A DNA stretch of 64,000 nucleotides from Euglena gracilis (GCA_039621445.1 CP154957.1:11829962-11893961), one strand, 5' to 3'. Positions 1 to 22,520 are shown, counted from the first letter of the stretch. The notes: a model not told the origin generated them from the sequence alone. Made by a program: numbers and translations.

Positions 1-356
<356 letters not shown>

Positions 357-444
357 TCATACACGTACACACACAACACACGCACCTACACACACGTGCA
401 CCCGGGGCCGCAGCCCCACAGGGTTTAACGTGTGCCGCTGCATC

Positions 445-603
445 GCCCGCCGGTGGTGGGGGTCGCCAGCCTGCTCGGATGCGGCGGCGGCGACCCTCAT
501 CCTGGGCGGCCGGCTGGGCCGCGGCGCAGGACGCCCCTCGGCACTGGAGCAGAGGGGCGCCGTGCCAGCAGCTGGCGGGGCTCGACTGGCACCGCCGCCC
601 AGA
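445..603 (+). CDS. Possible upstream exon of the DUF218-like gene
   Basis: A GC-rich block of about 160 bases between the CA array and AT-rich DNA has the composition of the window's real exons. One + frame contains TLILGGRL, which loosely resembles the first beta-strand of DUF218 proteins (VLGG). Two other frames are also open, no acceptor fits cleanly, and a donor could lie at the GTGCCA near 561. I cannot choose the frame with confidence. The downstream gene lacks its N-terminal half, so an exon here is expected. Confidence 0.25.
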
Positions 604-1260
604 GGGGGCTGCGCCATACCTCGATGGCTTCCGTGGACTCAGAGGATGTCCCACCACGAACACACTGCCATTTGAAAGAGTGTTGGAAGGAAAATTGCAT
701 CCCTATTATGGATGAACGGCTCTGTCCAGGACTTGTGCTGCAGGTTGGATGGCCAACTTTCGAGCAGCTCCTTCCGCCTTTGGTGGCCGTCTTTTTTTTT
801 TGAAACATGGAACTTGAATTGAATAAAATGTTGACCTTGAATTTCAGAAAGTTTTTTTTTCCAGCAGCGGTTTGCAGTGGACACAGCACCTCTGCAGTGG
901 ACATCATCCTCAACGCACAGTCTACGTTTCGTCGGGCAATTGTGCCAGCGCTGCTGAGTATCGCACGCAGATCTCTTTAGAAACTCCACTCCACCCTCAC
1001 CAACAGCATCAGCAGCAATTTGCAGCCGTTGGTACGATTGCCCGGCATGGATGCGGTCTTGTCGTCTGCCGGTGCACACGAAGGGATCTGATGGCGAGCG
1101 CCTGGAGGGCTGGTACCACCAACACCCTGCACAGCCCCTAACACTGTGCGCTGTCTTTTTTTCTTCTTCAAACGATCGTGGTTTGTTCTTCCCAAAAGGC
1201 CTGTCTGTGGCCTGTAGGGGGATTCGACCGATTGTTGTTTCCAGCAGTTGAAGCTGGAAC

Positions 1261-2556
1261 CAGACATTCATTTAGTGTGGTACAACAAGGTTGTCATTTT
1301 GTGGTTCACTGTGGACACCAAAATTTATTTTTGTGGTTCACGTGTGGACACCCAAAAATTTTTTGTGGTTCACCTGTGGACACCAAAAAATTTTTTGTGG
1401 TTCACCTGTGGACACCAAAAAAATATTTGTGGTTCACATGTGGACACCAAACATTTGGGTCAAAAAATCTATTTTTCCAAAATTTCTCGAAAATGGTGGG
1501 GAGTCAAAGGAAAGGTCCGGAGACCTGAATTGAAGTCTTTTGAAGCCCTCTCTAAGGGTATTTGATTTCCTGCAACTCACCGCCCAGCCCGAGTTACGGC
1601 CATTGTTCAGCCAATTTGGGCCATTTTGACAGTTTTGGCCTGTTTTGATTTAGCCGTTTTTGGATGGAAAAGGTCGAAAAATTCGGAAAAAAAATCGAAA
1701 AAAAATTGCCTGAAACGATGTTTCCTGGAGCCGGAATAACTGTTTTTGAGCCGAAAATGAGCGTTTTTTCGCCCCCCCGCCCCCCCCCCCCCCGGTTTTG
1801 GCCTGGAACCCATGCATTTGGGTGCAAATTTTTATATTGAGCCTCAAGAGGGTCCTAAAATACCTGGCGCTTTGCGCCGGAAGATTTTTTTTTGCCTCCG
1901 CAGAGGAGGAGGGGTGGGGGACCCCCCCTTCCGAAACTGGGGGGGGGTGGGGGACCAGGTTTGAATAGTGTTGAGCTCTTTATGGGATTTGCACGTAATG
2001 GATTTCCGAAAAGACTCGCATTGCAAATTTCCATTAATTTGCAAATTACACACCTGCAATTTATGGTTACTTACAGTAATTTTTGAAAGGTTAAGAGGTC
2101 AGCGACCCCCTCCCATGCCCCCCCCCCCACACCCCTTTGCTTCGATTTTTTCGACCTTTTCACCCGGAAACTGAGAAGATTCGGTGACCAAAAACTTGAG
2201 GTTGGAGGGGGGTCCCCCCCCCCTCCTCCGAGATTCCCATACAAGCCTGGGGGTGTGATTCGCTGCCACACTTTACGGATTGAGCCGGAGCCAAGGTGAC
2301 AATTTGGTTGAGGTCTCTCAAGATCAATCCGCTTTTAGTTGTAAAACTTAATTTTTTCCCGATACTCAATCAAGATTTGTGGGCAACAAAATTTTTTGTG
2401 GACACCAAAAAATTTTTTGTGGTTCACCTGTGGACACCAAAAAAAAATTGTGGTTCACATGTGGACACCAAAAAAAAATTTGTGGTTCACATGTGGACAC
2501 CAAAAAAATTTTTGTGGTTCACACGTCTTTTGTGAACCACACTAAATGAATGTCTG
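1261..2556. mobile_element. Non-autonomous hAT-like element with 8-bp TSD
   Basis: Inverted ends CAGACATTCATTTAGTGTGG (1261-1280) and its complement (2537-2556) are perfect over 20 bases. The flanking 8 bases GCTGGAAC are duplicated exactly (1253-1260 and 2557-2564). An 8-bp TSD with ends starting CAG is the hAT signature. No transposase is present. Inside lie a roughly 32-bp repeat unit (TGGTTCAC, TGTGGACACC, A/T run) near both ends (about 1300-1460 and 2395-2525, same orientation), and a central hairpin GGCGC-TTT-GCGCC at 1866-1878 followed by T9. Confidence 0.9.
1300..1460. repeat. Subterminal ~32-bp tandem repeats (left set)
   Basis: About five copies of a unit with TGTGGTTCAC, TGTGGACACC and a run of A then T. 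The same unit recurs at the right end of the element (2395-2525). Clustered subterminal repeats are typical transposase-binding regions; that role is inferred. Confidence 0.8.
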
Positions 2557-3073
2557 GCTGGAACCATGGTTTGGCGTGCCAGAAAACCAGAGGTGGGGAG
2601 GTGATGACAAAGTCCCCCATCCCCCCTTTGGACACATTCTCTGAGGGGTAAACATTTATTTGCTGGCAAAAAATACGGCAAAATAATATGCCAAAATAAT
2701 TTAAAGGCCAAAAACAGCCAAAAACAGCCAAACAGCCAAAATTGGAATATATCCCCACTTGTGGCTATTTCTTTTTCTGACCTGCCCCCCCCCCCCATTT
2801 TCTCATGACTACCCCCCCCTGGTCAGAGACTAACAGGAATGGTTTGGGGGGTACGATCTGTGTGGGCAGATTCCACACACCTGCCAACCACATCGTTGCG
2901 TCCTTAATTTGTACAGGTGCCTGCGCTACCCAGACGACCTGACCCAAAGGCGAAAGGGTCAGGAGTGCCTAACGTTAAACAAATCTGTGGACGCTGCCGT
3001 CCACACGATGCGCCCCCGCCAAACCGGTGCGCCAAAAGCCAGGGTGGGGCTGCCCCGACTCAGTCGCCCGCAG

Positions 3074-5961
3074 CAGCCCGGCGGTGGAAGCCCGGCTGGC
3101 CACGGCCCGCCTGCTGGTGGACCGGCGGGCCTGCGACACGCTGACGAACTTCACGCGCAGGCCCCGGCCCACGGCCCGGGCCATGGGTCTCGGGTGGGAA
3201 TCCCCTCCCCTCCTCCCGTTGGATTGAAGGGATGGGCCGACGGTCTGGGTTTCCTCCAGAACGATTCCAAGCACCTTTTGGCGATGGCTGTGGTGGCTGG
3301 ATAGAAGTGTTACGGTACGGTGGCAGTGTGCGACCGAGATCCCCTGACTGTTGGCTCTTTCAGTACAAAAGGCAGGTTGGCAGAGCACTGATAAGCAAGA
3401 CTCTCTCAGACCTTTCATTTTTCATTCAGTTTGAAACGAATATCCCAATCCCCAGATGACCCCAAAAAATAAAATTGTCGAAATGACACTTTTTTCAGCG
3501 GCAGAATGCAGAAAATTCTGCAAAGTTTTCGCAAAAAATTGGTCTTCAGGGGCCTGTCGGTGCTTTCTGCGTCGGTGAAACATCGGGGAAATCGCCTGTG
3601 GTTTGGTGTGGTCTGAGAGGGCTGACAGATGCCAGGGTCGTCAAATGCCTGCCGTTGGGCAGTCCCTGTGACGGCGTTTCCTGTGGACTGGAGCGTGGCC
3701 ACGACCTTGGCCCCCCTTCTCTCCTCCCGGCGGGTTACGAGCTGCACGGTCCTCACCGACGCGTATCACATGCGGCGGGCGTGGTGGTGCGGGAGTGTCG
3801 TCCTCGCAGCAGAGGGTATCGCAATCGACGAAGCTGTATGCAACCCAGCTTCCCAACAACATATGCGCATGTGTGTCTGAAGTATCGTTGAATTATTGAA
3901 AGCGCAACTGAGAGTATTCTCCTTAACTGCAAACTGAACAGGAGCAATGTCTATGACCCCCCTCCCAACACCAGACTTTCTCACACAAGAGTCGGGGAGA
4001 TGGCGGGAGGGTTTTTTTTTGAAAGAAGCAGTTGCCATTACTGCAAGGTTGAACGACACACAAAGCAATGTATGCGCGCCATGCTTTTCCGCCATGGAGT
4101 AATGAGGGGGAGGAGAGAGGGGCGAGGGGAGGAGGGAAAAGAAAGGGGAGAAAGGTACAAAGAAGGCGTCCTTGCGGTCATACGGTGAGGCCCAGGGTTC
4201 GATATCAGGTGGGTGCACGGGGCAGAGGAGGGGGGGTGTCCTCCTGACCAGGGTGTGCTGGACCCAGGGGACAGCAGAGATCCCCCCAAAAAGTTCATAC
4301 CTCCCCCCCCCTTGTCTAAGCACCACCCTTGTCTAAGCACCCCCCCCCGGTTCTTACCCATCTTTTTAAAGGCCATCGTCACGGGGAGGGTTATTTTGTG
4401 TGCATTTTTAAGGGAAATTTCTCAAAAATTTCGAAATTTCTGCAACTTCTGAGACCTGATTTGGTGAGGTATTGTTGATTTCTGCATCCAAATGTGTGTA
4501 AGTTCAACAGTGGACCTCCAAAATAAGGGGAATTTTTCCTTTTCGGCGCGAAGCGCCGGATTTTTTTTTTGCAGTCAAATTTTTCCCCCTTGTCTAAGCA
4601 CCACCACCCTGGTTCTTACCCATATTTTGGCAAAATAAGCACCACCCCCCCGGTTCTTACCCATCTTTTCCGGTGCTTAGACAAGGGGGGGGGGTAGTTT
4701 TCCTTTGGAGTTTTGGGCCGAATATTTTGGTCAAATTTCACAAGTTTTTCTCCAAAAATGTGCCCCAAAATGGCCTTCTGGGTTAATTTTGGGACTACTC
4801 CATTGTTTACCACCCCCCCCCCTTATTGTCCCAACCACCTTCTGGCCGGGAGCCCGAACGGACAATAAAGGGGGGGGAATAAAGCCGTGCCGAACGGACA
4901 ATAAGGCCAGGGCCGACGAAAAACCATTGTCTGGTGTTGATCAGGGACAGAAGCTACACTTTCCGGAAGAGCTTACGGCCACACATCCACTATGGAACGA
5001 AATGCCGCAGGTCAGACAACTCACCACATTTGGGACACGAAGGGGCCTTTCGCACACAATGCACACAATAGGCTCGGATAAATTCTTCAAGCAATGCACG
5101 AGTGACCAGGCCTTCGGCATCACGGATCAAAACAAAAAAGTTGTACAGCTTCTCGCCCAGGGCACGGTACTTGATCAACGGACGCCGAAGTTTTTGGCTG
5201 CCTTTCCCTGCGTGCATTGCATCCTCATACAACTTTCGTTTCTTCTCCAAGCGGCGAATGGTTTTTTCACAAACCTCTGGAAACTGTGCACATGTCTCCG
5301 CCAAAGAGTGTGTGGCCCGAAATTTCACAATTTCATTCTTTGTGGAGTATGGAAGAACACGTTTGGCTTTTCGAAGGGGGACGGTTTCAGGAGGGGCTGT
5401 TTGCTCGTTTGGAACACGATCAACAGGTTTCGGAACAACCACGGCTCCTTCGCGCCGGCTGTCCGGAAAGACAGCCACAGGCTTGAAAGCCAACATAGTC
5501 TGGCGCATTTTAGGAGCCATGGCTGGAGAAAGAGAAGTGACGGTCAAAAATTTTTTCCCTGCAAAAATCGGCCAGGGACGATAAAGGGGGGGGACAATAA
5601 AGGGGGGGGGGTGGTACGTGGGGGCTGTCCCCGGGGAGTCCGACCCCCCACCTGCCCTGGCATAGAGCCCTGGTTCGGCGTGAGGTTTATGTGGGCGGGA
5701 GACAGAAACACGGGGGCAACCTGCAGCTGACTTTTTTGGGACTGTGGACTCCGCCAAATGGCTTCGGGCCCTCCCTTCAGCCCCCCCCCCCATTCTTTGG
5801 GCCGCTGCCCGCTCCAGTCCGCCGACGCCCCGACGTCGGAGTCCCCGGCGCGGGCCGTCCGGGACTTCGGCCGGGCGGTGCTGTGGGTGCTCACCCGGCC
5901 GCTGCCCGGCGGCCCCTGCACCCTGGAACGAGTCACGCGCTGGGTACACCCGGACCGCTGA
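3074..5961 (+). CDS. DUF218 (YdcF/SanA-like) protein, cyanobacterial/plastid type, C-terminal part
   Basis: Three exons join in phase: 3074 (or 3077)-3186 joined to 3663-3835 and 5818-5961, ending in TGA. The second exon starts with two bases that complete a split codon; the third starts in phase 0. The product carries motifs of the cyanobacterial DUF218 family in order: DTLTNFT (family DTVTNFT), then VLTDAYHMRRA (family YLITSDYHMRRA), then GIAID, then SESPARAVRDFGRAVLWVLT (family ES..R..RD.GRSLLW..TG). DUF218 proteins have a Rossmann-like fold; some bacterial members act in envelope metabolism, and the activity here is unknown. The N-terminal strand and glycine loop are not seen and must lie upstream of 3074, perhaps at 445-603. 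The 3836-5817 intron holds two complete TA-flanked transposons. The last exon could instead splice at GTACAC (5944), but reading on to TGA at 5959 fits the family's usual end. Confidence 0.72.
4300..4694. mobile_element. TA-flanked MITE with poly-C ends
   Basis: The left end reads CCTC, a C run, then TTGTCTAAGCACC. The right end is the complement, GGTGCTTAGACAA followed by ten G. Both are flanked by TA (4298-4299 and 4695-4696), the target of Tc1/mariner/pogo elements. At 395 bp it is non-coding. Further TTGTCTAAGCACC copies occur inside. A hairpin GGCGC-GAA-GCGCC at 4545-4557 is followed by T10 at 4561-4570. It lies in the last intron of the DUF218-like gene. Confidence 0.85.
4810..5614 (-). 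mobile_element. pogo-like element (TA TSD) carrying a truncated transposase
   Basis: The ends are inverted: CCA, ten C, then TTATTGTCC on the left, and GGACAATAAA, ten G, TGG on the right. Both are flanked by TA (4808-4809, 5615-5616). The GGACAATAA motif recurs inside near both ends (about 4859 and 4893 on the left, about 5590 on the right). The single ORF, on the minus strand, encodes a pogo/CENP-B-like DNA-binding region. Length is 805 bp, much shorter than an autonomous pogo element. Confidence 0.85.
4990..5520 (-). CDS. Truncated pogo-like transposase (DNA-binding half only)
   Basis: ATG at 5520 opens a 176-codon minus-strand frame. After a basic start (MAPKMRQTMLAF) residues about 55-95 form a helix-turn-helix (STKNEIVKFRATHSLAETC, then KTIRRLEKKR). 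Residues about 110-150 resemble a CENP-B-type second helix-turn-helix (LGEKLYNFFVLIRDAEGLVT, LLEEFIRAY). The frame ends in a Cys cluster (CVHC, CPKC). The overlapping frame from 5123 to stop 4941 carries a fuller zinc-finger pattern (CIVC, CLTC, HSGC, CSFC), so a one-base frameshift probably separates the HTH part from the original C-terminal finger. The DDE catalytic domain, normally about 200 residues between these parts, is missing. The product could bind element ends but not transpose them. Confidence 0.7.
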   Translation of the reverse strand: MAPKMRQTMLAFKPVAVFPDSRREGAVVVPKPVDRVPNEQTAPPETVPLRKAKRVLPYSTKNEIVKFRATHSLAETCAQFPEVCEKTIRRLEKKRKLYEDAMHAGKGSQKLRRPLIKYRALGEKLYNFFVLIRDAEGLVTRALLEEFIRAYCVHCVRKAPSCPKCGELSDLRHFVP

Positions 5962-7153
5962 CCCCCCGGTGGTTTGCAGTGCGGCGCGAACGCTTTTCGG
6001 TGTTTTCGTTTCCTTTCTGTCCAACCCAAAATTTGTGTTTCATTTCATTTTTTCCTGTACGGCCCAAAGTGAAAGAAGCCTGACGTTGTCGGACGCGCCG
6101 GATTCTTTTCCAGTCAGACCTTAACTGGTGCTCGAGCTCCAGCCCCAAAGCGCATGCCATCATTTTTTGAAGCCTCCCCCTGGGATAGCACGTCGGCTTT
6201 AAGATAGCACACAAGAGCAGGCTGAGCGTCGCTCAAAAATGCCCAGACATCCTCGAGCGCAACTCGAACGAAGGAAGGATACCGATGAGTGTATTTTCAC
6301 TGTATATTAATTTAGGTTTCCAAGAACAGCTGCTTGCCGCAATTTTTTTTTGAGGTTTGGCAGACACAACCAATCTGTTGCACAACCCCCCCCCCCAAAT
6401 GGCAGCCCACATTGACCCCACTTGGCATTATGCGCATTTGTTGGTTTCTATTAGGTACATCCATGGGCTTCCGTAGCGGTTTCTATGTCAAAAGGTGAAT
6501 GGTCATTGACACAGACCAATAATCATTTCATCGCGTTCAGTTGCAGAGCTGGTCTACCCATAGAATCACTTCAAAACACGCATCTGCCGTGAATCCAGCT
6601 GACTTTGTCGTGGGAGTGCAGCTTTGTGGCCATTCCATCTCCCTTTCCTCTGTCGTCAGGTAACACACATACCCATGCCGCTTATGTATCAGCCAAAGGC
6701 TTAATGTGGTACTGCCCTTGCAGAGGTCACGTACGACGAGTGCGGGTGGATGTCACAATGCCTGTCCCAGCCAAATGCCCACCCCCTGTATTTTTTGTGG
6801 GGTGCCTGGGGTGCCTTCAGTGAAAACCCATATTTGTTCCCCCCCCTCGGCTTGACTTTCATGTGTCGCGTTGAAGGAGGGGTGGTGCCTCCGTTGATCA
6901 TCTTCTCATCATGTTCATCAAGTTCCTTTGAGTGTCCTTTTCATCCTAAAGTCCGATGGGAAAAGGCTTCTTTTTCAGAATTTCAGAATGCACACCTAGT
7001 GGCATTTGGCACAATCTGGAGATGATGGGCACAAACCTCTCGACCCTTGGGGATTTTGGCTGCAGGGTGGGCCAGTTTTTGATGAGGAGGGTGTCTGGTG
7101 GGGAGGAGTGTCCGCCTCCACTGGGCTCTATGTCAAACCCTTGTGGGTGGTGG
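5962..7153. other. Intergenic, no gene seen
   Basis: Mixed-composition DNA downstream of the DUF218-like gene. Short frames are open on both strands, but none has GC-rich third positions or a recognisable motif. A C run sits near 6390. No RNA gene is recognised. Confidence 0.5.
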
Positions 7154-7567
7154 CAGGAGGGGGGGGGATGCAAATGCATTTTTTGTGGGTTTTTTTTGTG
7201 GGTTTTCGATTTTGGCAAAATTTGCAGTTTTTTTTTGTATGTGTGTGTGTTTTTCACGCCGATTTTTGTGCTTTTGCCAGAAAAATAACTACGAATTTTT
7301 TTTGTTTTAGCCCCAATTTCCCTGAGGCCAAAAATTTAGTCAATTTTTTGTATTTTTTTGTATTTTTTTTGCTCAACAAAATGCTGAATTTTATGCAAAT
7401 TGGAAATTTTTCCTCGGCGAAGCCGAATTTTTTTCTAAGTACTCTCCAGTGTGCATCCCCAAAGGATTTTTCATGCAATTTACTTTACTTTTCTTTTTTT
7501 CCGTGTTTATTTGCGTTTTTATTTGTGTCGCGTTTTTTGAGGGTCCATGTTGCGTTCTTCCCCCTCA
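7154..7567. mobile_element. hAT-like element with 8-bp TSD GGTGGTGG
   Basis: The target sequence GGTGGTGG is present on both sides (7146-7153, 7568-7575). The left end reads CAGGAGGGGGGGATGCAAAT; the right end is an imperfect complement (...TTCCCCCTCA). The interior is T-rich and non-coding. A hairpin TCGGC-GAA-GCCGA at about 7414-7426 is followed by T7. Related right ends (GTCGC, T6, GAGGGTC) occur at about 56650-56691 and 61055-61085. Confidence 0.65.
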
Positions 7568-7575
7568 GGTGGTGG

Positions 7576-9340
7576 TGCTGCACAAACACATGTACAGACA
7601 TGGGCAAGCGGCGGCCAAACCAATCACTGTCCTTGTAAGAAATGAAGTCTTCCTGATCCTTGTGCAGTTGGCTGACATATCCACAAAAGGATACCACATA
7701 GTTCCAATTGTGGTTGCCATTGCTCGCCAGAGAAGTAGTTCCTCTTAGCGGTCTCTTCGTGGCACAGCCCTCCCCCCACTGACGTCTCTGACTGGACAGT
7801 GGGGTGCCGTCGCAGTGTGGCACAGCCCGAGTGCCCCGTCCGTCCTCAACAATCGCACCACGCCCTGCCCTTTGCCTTCCACGGTCCCTTCACTCATTTT
7901 CTGTGTCGATGCCGTTCGTTCCTCAACCCCTCAGTTTTGCTGTCTGATATTTTGTGCCCAATCAGGAGGGACCGTTTTTTTGTTAGTTTGTTGTGAAAGG
8001 CTGCACACCGAAGTAACGGAAGGGTTGGGTATCCAAAGGTGCACTTACCACATATGTACAAAGACATTGGGGCACTCCTTACACTCTCCGTTGTGTTCCA
8101 ATACCCCATGTTGCTAAATAGAGTCCACAGAGTGCTCCGTATAGCACCCTGTGTACTGAATAGAGTACACAATGTTTCTGTGACGTTTTCCGTGTTTCTG
8201 AGGTGCTCCAGGGGTATCGAAGCTGACCCTTTATTTGTCACATGACCCTGAGGTTACTGAAGGCGTTGGGTTGCTTAGGATTGTTTGGCCTGGGTTCGGC
8301 CTCCCTCCCTTGCCCAACCTCTGCCTAAATTATGGTCTTAAACCCAGGCCGATAACAGCATCCATGCTCTCAAAACCCCCGCACTGTTCAACATAACCCT
8401 AATGCCACGCCTTCACTGAACCTCGGGATATGTGGCAGACCAAGTTTCCACTTTTCTCCCCGGGGGGGGCATCCAAGTGCATGCGCGTGCATGTGTGCAT
8501 GTGTGTGTGCGTGTTTGTACATGCAATTGTGTCTTGAAACCTGCACATTTTTTTAATTCCCGCGCCAACCCCGGGTTAGGGTTTTAGGGTTTCCCCAAGC
8601 AAAGGCCTGCCTGCAGCGCTCACCTGCTATGAGGCATTCAAATTCCTCATCCCCTTTCTGCTTTTGCTGCCACTGCGGCTGCTGCTCATCACGGTCGCAT
8701 TATTTGCCCAGTGGCTGCAGGACTCTTCTTAACAAAGGTCGCATGGTGGACGGTATGGTCATTTTTGTCCAGGGCATTTTCGACCCTTTTGGGGGGGGGT
8801 CGGGTTTTGGGGTGGGGTGCGGGGAAAGAGAAGCTTGTGCATAAACCCCCCTGACATTTGTTCCAAACATTATTTTCAAGGCCATACTTTGATGGGATGG
8901 GCATTTTTTGGGTCCAGGAACGAGAGAACCAACTATGTAATTGCCCCTATAAGGGTCCAGACAGCAAAGCTCACCGTTTAATGTGATAGTGGCCATTATT
9001 GTTCTTGGTGGAGTGCCGTGTGGGTACTCCATGCTGGGGGGTGTCATCCGCAGCCTTTGCCCCAAACCTGTGGCTGTGGTGCCGCCTTTGCATCCTTGGG
9101 CTGTCCTCTGCAGCGCTAGCCCAGACACCACTCTCAAAGGTGCGTCTGTTGTTCTGTCGCTTCAGCGCACATGGGCTCACACACACAGCACACACAATGA
9201 CAGGCACAATGGAAAAATGAATTTAGAGCATCATCTAGAGCATCATTCAGACCAAAAGCATCGGGAATTTGAGATGAGGGGTGTGCACCATTACATTTAG
9301 TGTGCAACAAAACCAGCCCATCTGTGTGCTGTAAGCCATC
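7576..9340. other. Intergenic stretch, no gene seen
   Basis: Unremarkable DNA with short frames only. It includes a degenerate GT-rich patch (8480-8520), a plant/algal telomere-like GGGTTAGGGTTTTAGGGTTT at 8573-8592 (too short to be a telomere), and a block CATTTTCGACCC plus G run (about 8774-8810) also found at about 58290. Confidence 0.5.
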
Positions 9341-9643
9341 CAAGGTGGTCCACAAGGGAGGGGAATTTTTTTCCCATTGAGGACCGACCTTGGGCCTGAG
9401 GGCTGGTCAACGGCGTGGTCCGGGTCAAACAGGCTTGAAAACTAAAAAGTCTAAAAATGACATTCTTTGATGTTTTGAATGGGTGGGTGAAGGTCCAAGG
9501 ATGCAACAAATCCCGCCCCCCCCCCCCCGAGGTCGACCCGGTTTTGCAAAAAAAAACATGACCACTTTCCAGTCATTTTTCTTGTGGGTTTTTCAATGAG
9601 TGCGTTGGGATGGGAATTTTTTATTTGTTGAAGCATCACCCTG
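9341..9643. mobile_element. hAT-like element, GGGACGGGA family (copy 1)
   Basis: The ends CAAGGTGG and CATCACCCTG are loosely inverted, with flanks similar at 6 of 8 bases. The interior shares colinear blocks with 31852-32155 and 55232-55558: (G)GGA(C/G)GGGAA plus T run at each end in the same orientation, then a ACATTCTTTGATGTTTTG...GGTGGGTGAAGG block. No coding capacity. Confidence 0.5.
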
Positions 9644-9774
9644 AGCCTTCTGTGTAGCTTCTTGAGCCATTTGTGAAGGGGCGGGGGGATTGGCGTGTGA
9701 TCGGTCCCCAGGCGCGACGCTGGCCTTGGCTGACAAGTGCATGCCAATTGCGACCACCCGAACCCCCCTCACAG

Positions 9775-20413
<10,639 letters not shown>

Positions 20414-22315
20414 CCTCTGTCCTCCACGCTGTCTAAAAATATTTGCCTCCCCCCTTTGTCTGTCTCCCTCCGTGGTCCGCACTTAAAGTTTGTGTTTGTG
20501 GCTGCCCATTTTCAGTGCTGTTGTGCTGACCATCATTGACGAAGTATGTTGATGACCTGCATGTGCATTCCGTTCCTTGTCATGCAGGGGAATCCTGATT
20601 CCTATGCGGAAACAAACACCGCAAGCACCGTTTCTCTCTCCCCCAACCGTATTGTCGAATCACCCTTCACTTTCCATCGCCCTCTAACCCCTGTTTCTCT
20701 CTGAAGCTGACATAACCTCCTTTTGCATGTGACCTTTTGAGCGTGTCATATGTGTTTCCATTTGGCCATGCCTTTTGTTGTCCAATGTGTCATGAAGGAA
20801 TTTGATTCTTCTTGTCTTTTGAAAACATTGGATTTTTTTTATATTTTGCTTGACTCTGGGTGCTTGTCGGACGTGTAGTTTTGGTGGGGTGGGTCAGTAG
20901 ATGCTATCACAATGATCGCGGGGGGATGGACACCTGCAATTTCCCCCAAATTTCCGAAATTTCCGCAATTTCCCGCAATTCTTCCGTTCGTTTGCAAATT
21001 TGCCAAAATTTGGCAAATCCTTGGCCTTTTTTTTTTAAGGGTTTCCCAATTTCTGATGAATCTAATTGAACCGACAGAAAGGAATTGGACACACACACAC
21101 ACACACACACAGGTACAGGGATCAATATGGCAAAGGAACAATTGTTTGCCATCTGCATGTGCACACATTTTTAACATTGATGAGACACAGAAAACTCACA
21201 CATAAACCCAGTCCCCACAATTGGTGCACGCTCCCAAATAAGGCCAATGGATCCACTGAAGACCATTCCTGCAATTCAAGAAGCCAAGGCCCGAGCGTGC
21301 ATTACTGAAGGGGGATATAAAAGTGTACCATTGAAATTTCGCTGAGGTGATAACCTTCGGATTATAAAAGATGCTATGGAATTAACAAAGTTCGTGACGT
21401 CAAACACAGCCGTGGAGGACACAGCGACAGCAGAATACCGTTGGGGGAGACAGACGCTGGGGTGTAATTTCGATTTGGAAAACCTTTGCATCCTGGACCA
21501 GATTTTTACCTGAGACCAAATTTTTTGTTAATTATCTGTCATTTTTGGGTTTTTCAGCCAACAAGCTCCATATTTCTGAGATCAACGTGTTCCCAAAATC
21601 ACAAAACCCTTGCATTTAGACCTTTTTGCTGGAAAATGTGTGAAAAACAGCACAAAACATACACCCATTGTGCAGAAAGACAAATATTGTAAAATATTGT
21701 TAATTTTTCCAAGTCTCCTCAGCAGATGTGTGCAATTCCCGGGCTGCAATTTCTGCGATTTTGGCACATTGCAATTTCCATTGCAACCCCGGCACAAATT
21801 TCCCGCAATTTCTGCGTTTTTCTGAAGTCCTTCGATGTAAATCCCCCCAGCAATGGTAAAATTTGATGGAATTTGGACAGGGTGTGTTCAACGATATCAA
21901 ATATCAAAGTCAGCAAGGATTCACACATGGGGCCAAACATATGCAAACACAGCCAGGTATCACCTTGTTTGTCTTTGCAGCTTTGTGTGAGCCGTAACCT
22001 TCAGGTGCGCAGCCAGCAGTCCGAATTTGGCTAACGGAAATTTTACAGCGGCCCGCCGGGATGATTTTACCCAGCCAATGGGATCTGTTAAACATTCAGC
22101 AAGGTGCTAGCAGTCAGGCACACTTGTTTTTTTTTTAGGAGGGTGCCAGTGCATGCCGGATGCGGAGGGTGCTGGGGCCGGAAACGGCCACATTTGAGAA
22201 ACCGGATCGGATTGGGCCCAGCCGGGACCCTGCTACGGACTAACACCCCTGCCCCCCCCCCCAAGAATTTTCGAAAAGAACCAAAATATCCCACCGAACC
22301 CCATGGCTGCAGCGT
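20414..22315. other. Intergenic region between LPCAT-like and UBL-LRR genes
   Basis: No coding exon seen. A GCAATTTC-type repeat cluster at 20936-21000 (after GGGGGGATGGACACCTGCAA) and another at 21748-21815 (before AAATCCCCCCAGC) are in roughly inverted context and may be the ends of one element (about 20918-21855) with decayed ends. The UBL-LRR promoter must lie in or near here; no TATA box is convincing. Confidence 0.45.
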
Positions 22316-22349
22316 GGTGTGTGTGTGTGTGTGTGTGTGTGCGTGTGTG

Positions 22350-22382
<33 letters not shown>

Positions 22383-22445
22383 GTGTATGTGTGTGCATGT
22401 GCGTGCGCGTGTGTTTGTGTGTGTGTGTGTGCGCGCGCGCGCACA

Positions 22446-22479
<34 letters not shown>

Positions 22480-22520
22480 GGTGGGTGGGTGGGCGGGTCC
22501 ACACCCACCCACCCACTCTC
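22316..22520. repeat. Compound (GT)n/(GCGT)n/(GGGT)n array
   Basis: GT repeats, GCGT tetramers, GCGC and GGGT/GGGC units, ending about 190 bases before the probable start codon of the UBL-LRR gene. It could be in the 5' leader. Confidence 0.95.

Noticed and set aside
4941-5123. Separate small zinc-finger gene on the minus strand
   Set aside because: It overlaps the end of the pogo-like frame in another phase and lies within the same element. It is better read as the frameshifted C-terminus of the transposase remnant.
8573-8592. Telomere-like GGGTTAGGGTTTTAGGGTTT, and CCCTAA units at 27940-27962
   Set aside because: Two or three imperfect units inside normal sequence; not an array or chromosome end.
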